Of a stretch of DNA of 64,000 nucleotides, positions 51,065 through 61,154 are shown piece by piece. Each line of letters starts with the position of its first letter. Positions within the stretch are counted from its first letter, which is position 1. The stretch is taken from positions 1,689,431 through 1,753,430 of the forward strand of contig OX030963.1 in NCBI GenBank assembly GCA_943735955.1, read 5' to 3'. The stretch comes from Piscicola geometra. Its lineage: Eukaryota > Annelida > Clitellata > Hirudinida > Piscicolidae. Both the position numbers and the translations under genes were made by a program. The notes below the pieces were generated by a model that ran no database searches, was not told the DNA's origin, and was given only the letters and a program-made list of their open reading frames with translations.

Positions 51065-52042
51065 TCAATTATTAAGTTGATAGAAAACTTGATCCTGAGA
51101 AAAACTCTTTAATTTTGCTTCTAGTTTTCCTTCTTCAACACTGCTCACCCTTATACAAATACAAAGAAAGTAAAAAGTATCTTGGAGCTTATTTTTTTCC
51201 TGTTTTTTATTATTTTTCCTCAAATGACCCACACACCTATACTTTTGACTTCTGTTCAGTTTCAATTTCACGTCGTCATTATTGTAGAAGATGCAATCGA
51301 CGGTAGAGGTGGCATCTTTGAAAATGAATTCCATGAAACCTTGCTCGTTTTTGAGAATTGGAGAAGCTATTTTTCCGAATATTTCAAACAATTTTATATG
51401 TGTTAAATTCTTGAACCCTTCCAACATATCAATGATGTTGCATGTTATAATGATTGTATCATTTTCTTGTTCTTTTTGACTTTTAGACATCTTATTTGAT
51501 TGGTTTTTTGAATCACTTTCACTGAAATTTTTATGAATATTATCCATTTTATTGTATGCCTCATTGGAGTTTCTAGTATTATTGGGATATTTATTAATGA
51601 TGTTCTGGTTCTGGTTAAAAAAGTTGTGATGGAATTTAGGGTTTTCATTTCTCATTTGATTGTTTCCTCTTGGAACATTGAAGTTTTCGAAATTACTCAT
51701 CGGAGTCATGTACGTCTTGTCAATACAAAATGACTGCTGATTTGGGAAGGCCCTCTTTCCAGAATTGTCCCTTTTATTAGTTTCATTTCTCATTGAGAAG
51801 TTATTTCTTTGAATATTATTTCTGAAATTATCATAAAAACCGGATGAAGCAGCAGCTGAACTCTGAAAGGGTTTTTTATGAGTCGGTGTAGGATTTGAGT
51901 CCAAAAGACCTGGTCTTTTTATTCCATTATTAACATCTTTATTTTCTGAACTATTTTTTTCGAAAAGTTCTTTTTTATAAACATTATTTCGAGTAACTCG
52001 TACGTTCTCTTTATCCCCTAATGATATATTCTTTTTATTCAT
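51065..52042 (-). CDS. single-exon OB-fold-like protein (RPA32/SPATA22-like?)
   Basis: One uninterrupted frame of 325 residues, with no sign of splice sites. Residues 1-195 are polar, Asn- and Lys-rich and probably disordered. Residues about 200-325 look globular: DTIIITCNIIDMLEG, GFMEFIFKDATSTVDCIFYN, YRCVGHLRKN, TFYFLCICIRVSS. The pattern of a beta strand, KDATS-xx-D-x-x-FYN, then Y-x-x-VGHLR resembles the OB-fold of RPA32 and of SPATA22-like meiotic ssDNA-binding partners, where a similar IDD-T and GHLR occur. No winged-helix domain follows. The fold is inferred, and the identity is weak. It is intronless while every recognised neighbour except the two small secreted genes has introns, so a retrogene origin is possible. 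Its start codon lies 317 bp from the divergent CAP gene. Confidence 0.7.
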   Translation of the reverse strand: MNKKNISLGDKENVRVTRNNVYKKELFEKNSSENKDVNNGIKRPGLLDSNPTPTHKKPFQSSAAASSGFYDNFRNNIQRNNFSMRNETNKRDNSGKRAFPNQQSFCIDKTYMTPMSNFENFNVPRGNNQMRNENPKFHHNFFNQNQNIINKYPNNTRNSNEAYNKMDNIHKNFSESDSKNQSNKMSKSQKEQENDTIIITCNIIDMLEGFKNLTHIKLFEIFGKIASPILKNEQGFMEFIFKDATSTVDCIFYNNDDVKLKLNRSQKYRCVGHLRKNNKKQEKNKLQDTFYFLCICIRVSSVEEGKLEAKLKSFSQDQVFYQLNN

Positions 52043-52359
52043 TATTATTGAGGTAATAATGAAAAGTGTCTGCTCCCTAGATAAACTAACTCCAAAGAAC
52101 AGTCATGGTTATATTTTTTGAACTTCATCCAATTAAACTATATTAACTATTTTTAAATGATTATTTAAAATTATGTAAAACTGAAATATATAATAAAACC
52201 CGTTTTTATACACTTATAAAAATATATATCAAGACTTCTCAAAGTCCAAGTGTGACAAATCGAGAAAAAAGTTATTAAAGGCAACTCTGAGATAATCGAA
52301 TTAGATTTCAAAGAGTTTAAAAGACGCAACATTGTCTAAACTTTTTTTCAAGTTATAAA
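52043..52359. promoter_or_regulatory. divergent promoter region, OB-fold gene / CAP gene 1
   Basis: 317 bp between divergent start codons. A TTTAAAAG box at about 52316-52323 lies about 40 bp before the CAP start and is followed by AGACGCAA. A similar AAGACGCAAG directly precedes the start of the gene at 58513. A TATA-type start just upstream of the CAP gene is likely. Confidence 0.5.
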
Positions 52360-53439
52360 ATGTTCACTACCAAAGGTTTCAAGTTGATTTTAATGCTGCT
52401 CGTGTTGGCAGTATGTGTAAATCAGTCGGAAGCAGGATTTTGGGACAAGGTCAAAAAATTTGGAAAAGGAGTTAAAGCTGCTTTAAAGCCTATTTATAAA
52501 CCGATTCAAAAAGCATTCAAAATACTTACAAATCCTTTGAAAAGATTTTTTGTAGCTAGGAAAACAACCGCGCCAATTAGTAAAGCCAGTCTCAATCACA
52601 CAAAAGACCCCAATGAGCCCAAGAACGAAACTTTTGAAGATAAAGTTGTTCGTCTGCACCAGGAAATAAGAAACAAAGAGTTTTCATCTAGTGATAAAAC
52701 TTTGGTGAAAAATTGTTCTCTATTTCAAATCCATAAAATATGAGATTTTGCTTTGCATATCATCCACTCCAACACACATAAATTCATGCACGATTAATTT
52801 GTTATAAATAATTTGAAAAACATTTTTTACAATTTAACAAAGTTTGTAAAACTTAAAAAAAACGATTTTTCAAGACATGGAGCAGGGAAATGGCGAAAGA
52901 GGCGCGTGTTTGGGCGGACAAATGTGACAACCGCTACTGGACATTTAGTGATTCGAGGAAAGAGATTTACGGCCAGAATTTGTACGTCGTCAAGCACGGA
53001 AACGTGAATGTTTACGACGCCATTAAGGAATGGGAGTCGACCAAAGACCTCTACGATCCACTCACAGGAGCCTGCATTGAGGCAGAAAACTGCTACCCCT
53101 TCCTCCAGGTGAATTGAATTTTTGCGATTATTAGCGTATAATTAGATTGCTGTTCAAAAATTAAATTTGTGATAGTTTGAATGGTTTGATAAAAAAATAG
53201 TTATCTTTTGCATTTAAAATTTGTGAAAAAACCGAAATGTGAGAATATATATTTTAAATAAATTTATTATTATTATTTTGGAAATTAGAAAAAAAACCAC
53301 ACACTTCAATTTCGAAATCAATCTACAGATGGTTTGGCCGGCAACCCAAAATATTGGCTGTGCTCTGGTTAATTGCAGCGACGTTGCCAATCTCGGAGTT
53401 CCAGGGTCTATTCTAGCCTGTTTCTACACGCTCGTTTAA
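52360..53439 (+). CDS. secreted CAP-superfamily protein 1
   Basis: Three phase-0 exons: 52360-52704, 52875-53108, 53329-53439, giving 229 residues. A signal peptide (LILMLLVLAVC, cleavage likely near SEAG) is followed by a strongly basic, amphipathic-looking stretch from GFWDKVKKFGKGVKAALK to PLKRFF (residues about 26-69). The CAP domain starts at VRLHQEIRNK and continues with WSREMAKEARVWADKC, IYGQNLYVV, AIKEWESTKDLYD, NCYPFLQMVWPATQNIGC and ILACFYTLV. In canonical CAP proteins GEN is preceded and MVW preceded by HYTQ, with two His and two Glu forming a cavity tetrad. Here both histidine positions are changed (YGQN, CYPFLQ). Family members act outside the cell in immunity, reproduction, saliva or venom; the role here is unknown. 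An AATAAA lies near 53668. Confidence 0.88.
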
Positions 53440-54896
53440 TTGAGTTTAATTAATTGGTGAAAGTTAATTACTTTTAATGAACGACATTGCGTTGTATGAA
53501 GTCATTGAGATTTGTTTTGCTAGATTTATTTGTTGAATTAATAATTGAATTCTGTATTAAGGGGTTTTTAAATGTATTATTCTATATTGAAATTCAATTT
53601 AGTTCAATTTGAATTACTCCGATTAACTTTAAACTATTCCTTCATTATGCTTTGATTTTTACATTTCAATAAAGGATTATATCAGATATAAAAGATAGTT
53701 TTATTCGAAATAATCTTAAATAAGCTATTCAAATAGTGAAAAAAACTCAGAAACAAGAATAAAAAAAGAAAAACTACTTTTTCAATCAAATGTTTTCCAC
53801 CAAGTAAATTTTTTTGCGTTCTAAAACTCGAAAACCAGTTCAAAATTCTAAAATAATAATAGAGGTTTTCCAAAAAAATTGAATTTTTTTTTAGAGACTC
53901 ACATCTTTCTTTAATTTAAATCAGCTTTTGGTGTATTCAGGAAAAGAAGTTGAAGCGATATAGGACAATCAATCAAATCAATAAATCAAATACATTTATT
54001 TAGCGCCCTTTAATCAAATTCAAGATCAATAGATAAAGATCTGTAAGAAAATCTCTTTAGAATCCATTATAAACGGAAATGTTGATAAAAATGATTCTTT
54101 TAAATATAAAAGGATTTTTAATAACAGATCGAGTAGTTCATATTTAGGAATAAACACTATTAAAGCACTATTTAAAAAATTTATTTATGTTTTTCCCAGC
54201 TTCAGAGGATGAAGTAAAAAATGAAATACAATGCGATATATGCTCCAGTTTCGTTCCCACAACTATACCCTCTCCATCCCGTACTTTATGATTTTTAACT
54301 TATTTGGTTTAGAAGAAGGTTAATGAAATGCTGAATTTTTAATTTTGTCTATTATGAAATTTAAATACAAAAAAATTTAAGAAACAATAATGAAATCTTT
54401 GTTATTAAAAATTGTATGAAAGTTTAAAATAAAACTAAATCAGATCAAAATCCATGCTCTAAATTAATTGATTTTAAAATTAAATTAGAAACATTCTCAA
54501 GCATAGCTGGTTATAAACTTTTGAAATAGCACCAGAATAACTTGAAGTAGTGGAGAAAGTCGTCTAAAATATAAAATGCCAAAATCTGACGCACTCGAAA
54601 AGTAATTTATAATTTGGCTTGCGTTTTTTTCTGTAACATTATTAAACAGAGTTAAAAATAGGTTTCTATTTTAGATTTAAGATGAGAAAAGTCATTTTAC
54701 AATGCTTTTTTGAGGATTAAATAAATAGAATAAAGTTAATTTAATTTGCCCCATTGACAGATTCGTAGTTATAGTAGGTTTTCAATCTCAGCAAGTTTAA
54801 TCATTACAAATGTCTATATAAATAGCAGTGATTTATTTTTAAATTCATTTTTTATAAAATATAATAATTATAATAAATTATTTCCGAGACAAAAAG
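53440..54896. other. intergenic with SINE-like motif and a TATA box
   Basis: About 1.4 kb. A CAATCAATCAAATCAATAAA stretch followed by ATTTAGCGCCC (about 53968-54010) may be part of a short interspersed element. TATATAAATA at 54815-54824 lies about 75 bp before the next start codon and is a convincing TATA box for CAP gene 2. Nothing else recognised. Confidence 0.5.
54815..54824 (+). promoter_or_regulatory. TATA box of CAP gene 2
   Basis: TATATAAATA, about 75 bp upstream of the start codon at 54897. It predicts a start of transcription near 54845-54850 and a 5' leader of about 50 bases. Confidence 0.6.
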
Positions 54897-56082
54897 ATGG
54901 TGAAGTTAATGAGTTTACTGGTTGTGGCGATTGCAAGCTTCACGCTTTTCGACTCTTCAGACGGGTTTTTCTTTCGACGGCGAAGAAGAGAAGAAGAAGT
55001 CAATGAGGTGAAGGTGAGAACGCCATTTGAAGAAGCCGTCAGGAAACGTTTTTTGTATGAGGTGAGTTTGAAGACAAGAGAAAAAGAAGCGGCGAAGAAG
55101 AAGCAGAAAGCAACTGTTCTCCAGAGTCTGCCCTTTCGCTGGGAGAACCAGATGTTGTACCTGATAAACAAGGAGAGAACCGCTAGGCCGTTGGTTTGTG
55201 CTCGTATCTTTTTAAGACTTTTTTTTATAATTAGCTTATATTTTTAATAAATATGATTAAGCCTTGCAGCTCCAACCGCGAATTGGCAACAGATTCATTC
55301 TTTTCAGGAGGCTTAAAATGAATTAACTTTTGTAAAGATTTAGATATTTTAAAGATTAGAAAAGATTTTAGTTCTATGGGTCAAAATCTACAATTTGAAA
55401 CTATTAAAAGCAATAAAACAAGTTTAAAAATCACTAAAAGTGTATTTTAAAATAAAAACCAATGCCTGGACAGAAATGGAGCAAGAAACTACAAACAGAA
55501 GCCCAAACCGCCGCGGAGAGCTGCGAAGAAGTCTTATTCCAAGATTCAAAAAGATTTTCCTATTCGGTGAACCGCTACAGATCCAGGAAGGAGGACGTGG
55601 ATGGAGTGGCAGTGGTGCAATCGTGGAAGGCCTTGAAGTCAAATTACTACGCTCTCGAAGATATGTGTCTGCCGGGGAAGCAGTGTTCTGCTTATCGCAA
55701 TGTGAGAGGGTTTGAGTGACTTAATGGAGGTTTGCAATGGTGGATTTTGTTCTTGCGTGGTGAAGGCGTTTGACTTTTATCTGAAGATTGTCAGTTTGAT
55801 CTTGTCAATTTGCTTCGTGTGGATTTTAAATTGAAACTTTCATAACAATAGGCATGTTTTTTTTAATCAAAAATATTACTATCTCTTCATTCAATTTTTA
55901 TCCATTCACTTGCAAGCGACATTATGCCATTATTAAATGCCATTCCGCAGATGGTGAGGGCAGACATGCGATACGTCGGATGTGCAAAGAGGAATTGTGG
56001 AGGTTCAGAAAAAAAGTCCGTAAAGTCCCACGTTGGGGGCGTTCATGTCGTCTGTTACTTCACTCCCTACAGCATTGTTTGA
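54897..56082 (+). CDS. secreted CAP-superfamily protein 2
   Basis: Three phase-0 exons: 54897-55193, 55474-55701, 55951-56082, giving 218 residues. A signal peptide (LMSLLVVAIASFTLF) is followed by a run of Phe and Arg (FFFRRRRRE) that may be a basic processing site. The CAP domain begins NQMLYLINKERTARPL, then KWSKKLQTEAQTAAESC, AVVQSWKALKSNYYA, QCSAYRNMVRADMRYVGC and VHVVCYFTPYSIV. The exon structure is that of CAP genes 1 and 3, but sequence identity is low. The canonical HYTQMVW is SAYRNMVR, so the His and the Trp are both gone, and there is no GEN motif. It is the most degenerate CAP copy here, though it is intact as a reading frame. Confidence 0.82.
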
Positions 56083-56733
56083 GGCTTGAGAAGCCAGTGG
56101 AATTTGGGATGAAATGGAAGTTTGAAAAAAGAGATTGTAGTTTAAATACTTTGTTATTTGATGTGATTTTTCTCGATTGTCAATAATCATCTTTTTTTTA
56201 TTCAATCTAAATAATATTTATTAATCAATTTTAGTCTTGAAAACGTTGAATTTTTTATTACATATTTTAACTTATTCGTAAAATATTAACTTTTTTGTGC
56301 CTAGAGCACTTTATAATGAATTTTATTGGTTAAAAAATAAAATAAAAACCTAGCAACCTTTTTATTAAAGTCTTACATTTTCTTTATTCAAAGATAGAAC
56401 TACATCAATCAATCAATCAATAAAATAAACTTCTATAGCGCAATAGGTTCAAATATTTGATAAACTTTATTAAGCTGAAAAGATATGTTATGGTATGAAT
56501 GAAAACTTGTGTTGAGAAAGTTTATTTTAAATAAATGTAATTAAAAAAACCAAAATTATTTAAAATTCTGACTTATAGGCATCAATTCAATGAATTTCGG
56601 AAAATCATAAACGAATCGAGTATGCAAATGTTTAGTCAAGAAATTTTTCATAGAGACTTTCTCAAATAATGTTCTCATTATACACCAAGCTCGAACCAAT
56701 GATGAGTGCTTTCATTTCGGATTCAGTCTTGTG
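56083..56733. other. intergenic with a (CAAT)n/TATAGCGC motif
   Basis: About 650 bp of AT-rich DNA. ATCAATCAATCAATCAAT at about 56405 is followed by CTATAGCGCAATAGG, similar to motifs near 6617 and 54001. No exon recognised. Confidence 0.5.
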
Positions 56734-57045
56734 CTACTTGGTCAATAAATTTATGAAGAATATCAAAATCTTCAAGATGCCCGTAATCTTTCCCAATCTT
56801 CTGGCACGCGCTCTTTTTTTAGGGGTGCTGTAAGATGGTCTGCCTTCCCGGTCCGACGTGTCTGTGGCGTTCAGGTAATCTACAATCTTTTTGGCTATTT
56901 TTTCAAACGGATGATGAAAAGGACGAAATCCGAGATTTTTGACTATTTTCTCGGACTTGTCTTCCATGCCTGCCCCGGACTGCTGCCAACACACAGCCAA
57001 CACGAGGAGCACCAAAACCACTCTGAAGTTTTTCGAAGCGAACAT
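56734..57045 (-). CDS. small secreted protein, paralogue of 57896-58513
   Basis: Single exon, 103 residues. The signal peptide MFASKNFRVVLVLLVLAVCW is almost that of the gene at 58513 (MFASKGFLVVLMLLVLAVC) and of CAP gene 1 (FKLILMLLVLAVC). The mature part is short and basic: FRPFHHPFEKIAKKIVDYL, then TPKKRARARRLGK, with no CAP domain and no Cys pairs. It may be a truncated copy or a small basic secreted peptide in its own right. Its upstream region is a duplicate of that of the neighbour. Function unknown. Confidence 0.7.
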   Translation of the reverse strand: MFASKNFRVVLVLLVLAVCWQQSGAGMEDKSEKIVKNLGFRPFHHPFEKIAKKIVDYLNATDTSDREGRPSYSTPKKRARARRLGKITGILKILIFFINLLTK

Positions 57046-57365
57046 CTTGTGTCTTATTCCGAACCTGATTATTTGTAGCTATAAAAGTTTGGAACTTTTT
57101 GAAGTTATTACTTGAGTTAATTTTGTTCTTTAAATACACTTTTTCAGCTAAACTTACTCCACTTGATGTCTTTTCAATCATGGTAAAAACCAACAATTTT
57201 AGGTACATTTTGAACTCAAAGTTTTAAAAAACGACTAAATTAAAATAAAAAAAATTAAAGACGCAATTTGAGTTTGACTGATCCAACTTTATAGACATGT
57301 AATTGAAATATCTTTAAAATTATTTTTGTCATTGCCATCTTGTGACTGTTATAGCACAAGTACTT
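57046..57365 (-). promoter_or_regulatory. duplicated promoter, copy A
   Basis: On the gene strand this holds TATTTAAAG (plus-strand 57128-57136, 83 bp from the start codon) and, at 57331-57360, CTTGTGCTATAACAGTCACAAG. The same elements are found at matching distances before the gene at 58513. The distal motif is a dyad, with TTGTG and CACAA at its ends. Confidence 0.65.
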
Positions 57366-57390
57366 TTTCCTCTTTTGCAAAATTTCTTAA

Positions 57391-57895
57391 TTTAAACGTA
57401 ATTCAAATTAAACTTAATTTTTCTAAAAAGATATGATAAATTTGTTAATTCTGTTCTGAAAGGATTCACATTTCAGTAATAGTCTAACTCCATATGAGAT
57501 TCTCTAAAACGTAAAAATTTATGGTATTGAATACTTCAATTTTTCGAATTTAATTTACTATTTTATATTTTTCTGTCGTTCAATAAAAGTTTTTTAGAAG
57601 AAACGCGTGAACTTATCAAATTAGAATGCTATATTCCAAGCTAAGAAGTACTAGACATTTATTTTGATTTGAAGAGCACAAGTAAAAAAATTTAATATTT
57701 GACAAGTTTTATAAAAAGTGATTTATAAAACTTGTTTTAACATCATTTATTTCAATGCAAATCGATTTAAAAACAATTATAATTTCAAAGTTCAATATTA
57801 TAAACGTCAAATCAAGCAATATTCAAAAATTAATAAAACGTGCTCTCATTCATGCGAGGCGTCTTCTCATACAGACTTCTCAACATCTTTCCACC
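57391..57895. other. intergenic, nothing recognised
   Basis: About 500 bp of AT-rich sequence between the promoter of one minus-strand gene and the stop codon of the next. It should include the 3' untranslated region of the latter. Confidence 0.5.
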
Positions 57896-58513
57896 TCACA
57901 CCAAACGTGGATCAATCGGGATTCTTTCCACCTCAGCTTCTGTTTCAGAGTCTTGCTGTTCTTGAACCGATGTCTGAAAAACCTCTTGATCCAGTTCATC
58001 ATCATCATCAGAGTCGTAATACTCCGACGGAAAGGGTTCATCAACTGGAGGAGGGATGGCCATGGCTGACGGGATTTCTGGGAGAGTTTTTTTTATTTCG
58101 TCGGTCAAGCTGGTTGTCAATGAAAGAGTTTCGTCTGAGGCTTTGAAAATTCCTGGAATTATTCCAGGCAGAAATGTGAGCTCCTTGCAGGTCTGGAAAG
58201 AAGAGAGGCAGTAAAGGTAGAGAACGACTTTCTTCAGTGTCTTAAACACTTCCTTGATTTTTCTGCCGAGTGCTTTATTGTCCGGAGTTGGAATCGGGAG
58301 CTTGGTTTCAGGGTCGAATGTCTTAGGAGGGTATAGGAGTTTTTTAATCGGCCTCCAAATTTTTTTGAAAAACTTCTTGAACGGACGAAACTCTTTTTTG
58401 AGGGTTTTGTCTAGTCTCTTGAACTTGTCTTTGAAGCCTGCCTCAGACCGCTGCAAACACACCGCCAACACGAGCAGCATCAAAACCACCAGGAAACCTT
58501 TTGATGCAAACAT
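57896..58513 (-). CDS. secreted basic/acidic two-part protein
   Basis: Single exon, 205 residues. Signal peptide (FLVVLMLLVLAVC), then a very basic segment (GFKDKFKRLDKTLKKEFRPF to RPIKKLLYPP, residues about 26-64). This segment resembles the basic segment of CAP gene 1 in place, composition and opening Gly-Phe-x-Asp-Lys. A middle region has two Cys (YLYCLSS, QTCKEL), followed by a Pro/acidic tail with DSDDDDELDQE. There is no CAP domain. I do not recognise a family. The shared signal peptide, basic segment and promoter elements tie it to the CAP cluster, suggesting that a CAP-type gene lost its domain or that the leader region was duplicated onto a new tail. Confidence 0.75.
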   Translation of the reverse strand: MFASKGFLVVLMLLVLAVCLQRSEAGFKDKFKRLDKTLKKEFRPFKKFFKKIWRPIKKLLYPPKTFDPETKLPIPTPDNKALGRKIKEVFKTLKKVVLYLYCLSSFQTCKELTFLPGIIPGIFKASDETLSLTTSLTDEIKKTLPEIPSAMAIPPPVDEPFPSEYYDSDDDDELDQEVFQTSVQEQQDSETEAEVERIPIDPRLV

Positions 58514-58835
58514 CTTGCGTCTTTTTTGGAGCTTGTGAGTGAGAATTTGTTACTCAAAAAGTTCAGAACTTTTAGAAGCTATAACTTGACAGAACTTCGC
58601 TCTTTAAATACCATTTTATATTCTACTGAACACACTTTGTTCCATTTTTATCAGGGTAAAAACAGTGGGTTTAAGACTAGTTAAGAAGTTGAAGTAACAT
58701 TTTCTAAAGTTGCATTTGGAATTGCAGACGCATTTAGTGTTTTAATTTTCAAACTTCATTAAATTATAGTTAAAATACCTAAATAAGTTTCTTCAAAATT
58801 GCCTACTTGTGACAGTAATAGCTCACAAATTCGCC
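58514..58835 (-). promoter_or_regulatory. duplicated promoter, copy B
   Basis: On the gene strand it holds TATTTAAAG (plus-strand 58602-58610, 89 bp from the start) and TTGTGAGCTATTACTGTCAC at about 58799-58829, ending CACAAG. The start codon is directly preceded by AAGACGCAAG (AAGACACAAG in copy A). Similar GTTTTTACC sequences occur in both copies. Confidence 0.65.
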
Positions 58836-59142
58836 TATTTTAGACAAGTTCTCAATTCAAATGTATTCAATGTAAAAATAAACATAAAATAAAAACTCAA
58901 AGGCATTAAAAATATTAATTACACATTTTAGTGAAGGTCCTATTCTAGAATGAAGAAGAAATGCCCTATATATAAGAGTTTGAGAAAATTTAAATATAGC
59001 TTGGTTTTCCATCTTCTACAAAACCGTTTGAATAATTTTTATATCACGAAAACTATTTTCTATATTATTTGCATATCAGTTGACAACTTAGTTTCAAAAG
59101 TCGCGTTTTTATCAGCTAGAATTAGGAGTTACAATAAAATAA
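58836..59142. promoter_or_regulatory. upstream region of CAP gene 3
   Basis: About 300 bp. TATATATAAGAG at about 58968 is the best TATA candidate but lies about 175 bp before the start codon, so either the leader is long or another site is used. Confidence 0.35.
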
Positions 59143-61154
59143 ATGAAAAATCTAAACTTGTTGAAAGTATGTTTTCTGATGCTGATCATGTGTTTGGTGA
59201 TTAGTGATTCGAAAAAAAGCTTTGTGAGAAGAACAAAACTGGAAGTGAAAAGAGTCTATAACCGTTTGTTTGGCACTGATGACAAACCCGTAAGAACCAA
59301 TGTTTTTAAGTTTAAATAAATTATTATATGCATAATATATATTTTATATGTATAGTATATTCTATTAGTTTATCATTTAATCAGAATATTGTTTCTTATT
59401 AATATATTAAATATTAAATTTGTATATATAAAATTAAAATTTATTTATTCAAACTTTATATCTATTTATATTCACTAACTTTATCATGAGCATTTTGAAT
59501 ACAATTTCGAAGTTTAAGCTCTTCAATTGTTCAAACTTAATCTATTCTAGACTCCAGCCAATGAGCCCAAGATGACTCCTTTGAAAACTATAGGGTTTCC
59601 TTTCGTTTATATGAAGAAAGAAAAGTCGGGTGAAAGAATTTCAACACCAAGACCCACTGAAAAATTTACAAAAACTGTAAAAATACTTAGAATTTTTTTT
59701 AATCTTTAGCTTATATATTTTTATAATTTATATTTTACCCTTTTTTATATTTAATTTGTCATTTTTTAAAACGTGAAAGTTAAATTCTAGGTTATAAACG
59801 GCGAAGAAAACACATCTGGAGAAACTGTGAATGTTCCAGATGTTTACGTGGAGAAAGAGTCGGAAGGTGGGAAAACACCAGAAGTTCCTCGCATCACACA
59901 GCCGAAAAAAGCCGTGAGAAAATAATATTATTCAATAAAATATTATTTTATTTTTAATTTGGTATATTCAATCTTAGCAAATAAAATAACTCTGTAATAA
60001 GATTCCAGATAAAGGAGATGGTATTTATGTTACGAGGAAACAAGGTCCCAGAATTGAATTGGATGATACGTATGATGGAAGTTCTGTCACGACAAAACCT
60101 TACAAAACTGTAAAAACAAAAAATGTTCACTTCTGAATTTGAAATTGTTGAAGATTTCATTTATGAACTTATTTTTACATTTTAAAACTTGGGAATTTGA
60201 TTTTTAGATTCCAGACCAAGTAGAAACTACCATACTTACAAGCTCTGAGTCGAAGAAAGAAACTTGGCAAGAAGAAGTTCTGAGACTTCATCAAGAAATA
60301 AGAAAAAAAGAAAACACCCGTCCAGAAGAGTTGGTAAGAATTGAAAAATAAATTTACAACTGTATTTATCTCTATTAAAACAATTCTCAATTTTTTTATT
60401 CAACCTGTGTTATCTTTTTGAGTTATCCCAACTTATTAATGATAATAATTTTTTTATTTCAATTAATTTTTCTCTGTTTATTCTTAAATAGCAAAAAAAA
60501 ACACATTCAACATCAATAAAACGTACATCCAATTTGATACCATCACATAGATCTGGGACGAAATCTTAGAAAGAGAAGCGAAAAAATGGGCCGAAAAGTG
60601 CAAAAACAACTTCCAAGTCTTCGAAGACTCCAGAAGGGACACTTTGGGCCAGAACATTTATGTTGCGCTGAACGAAACTTTGAAAGTTTCCAAGGCGATA
60701 GACTTGTGGAGTAGTTACAGGGCACCATATGATAAGTATCGGAAAGCGTGTGACGAAGATACAAACTGTTACCCGTACCTGCAGGTTAGGGATGGACGAT
60801 GGAGTAGTTATTTTACTTATTAATAAATTTAATAACTATTAATTCATACATTCATGCATCCATCCACGCATCCATGCATCCATCCACGCATCCATGCATC
60901 CATCCACGCATCCATGCATCCATCCACGCATCCATCCATGCATACATTCATGCATTCATACATCCATGTATCCACGCATCCATGCATTCATTCATCCATG
61001 CATTCATTCATCCATGCATTCATTCATGCATGCATCCATGCAGATGATATGGGCTGAAACGATGTTCATTGGCTGTGGCATGGCGAAGTGTGAGGATGTG
61101 CAAGAGGTGGGTCTGTCTGGCATTGTCTTTGTCTGCCTCTATAACCCTTTGTGA
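59143..61154 (+). CDS. secreted CAP-superfamily protein 3 with modular linker
   Basis: Seven phase-0 exons: 59143-59289, 59551-59676, 59791-59913, 60002-60109, 60208-60333, 60551-60784, 61044-61154, giving 324 residues. The signal peptide is [13 protein letters not shown]. Exons 2-5 form a polar linker of similar-sized modules (126, 123, 108, 126 nt). Exons 4 and 5 both open Ile-Pro-Asp, and several modules end Lys-Thr or Lys-Ala. The CAP domain starts in exon 5 with [12 protein letters not shown], then [44 protein letters not shown] and VFVCLYNPL. Exons 6 and 7 (234 and 111 nt) are the same lengths as the last two exons of CAP gene 1. As there, both cavity histidines are absent. The last intron ends in CCATGCAT-type repeats. 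Confidence 0.87.
60847..61043. repeat. (CATC/CATG)n array ending at a 3' splice site
   Basis: About 190 bp of CATCCATGCATCCACGCATC-like repeats occupying most of the last intron of CAP gene 3. The terminal CATGCAG is the acceptor. Confidence 0.93.
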
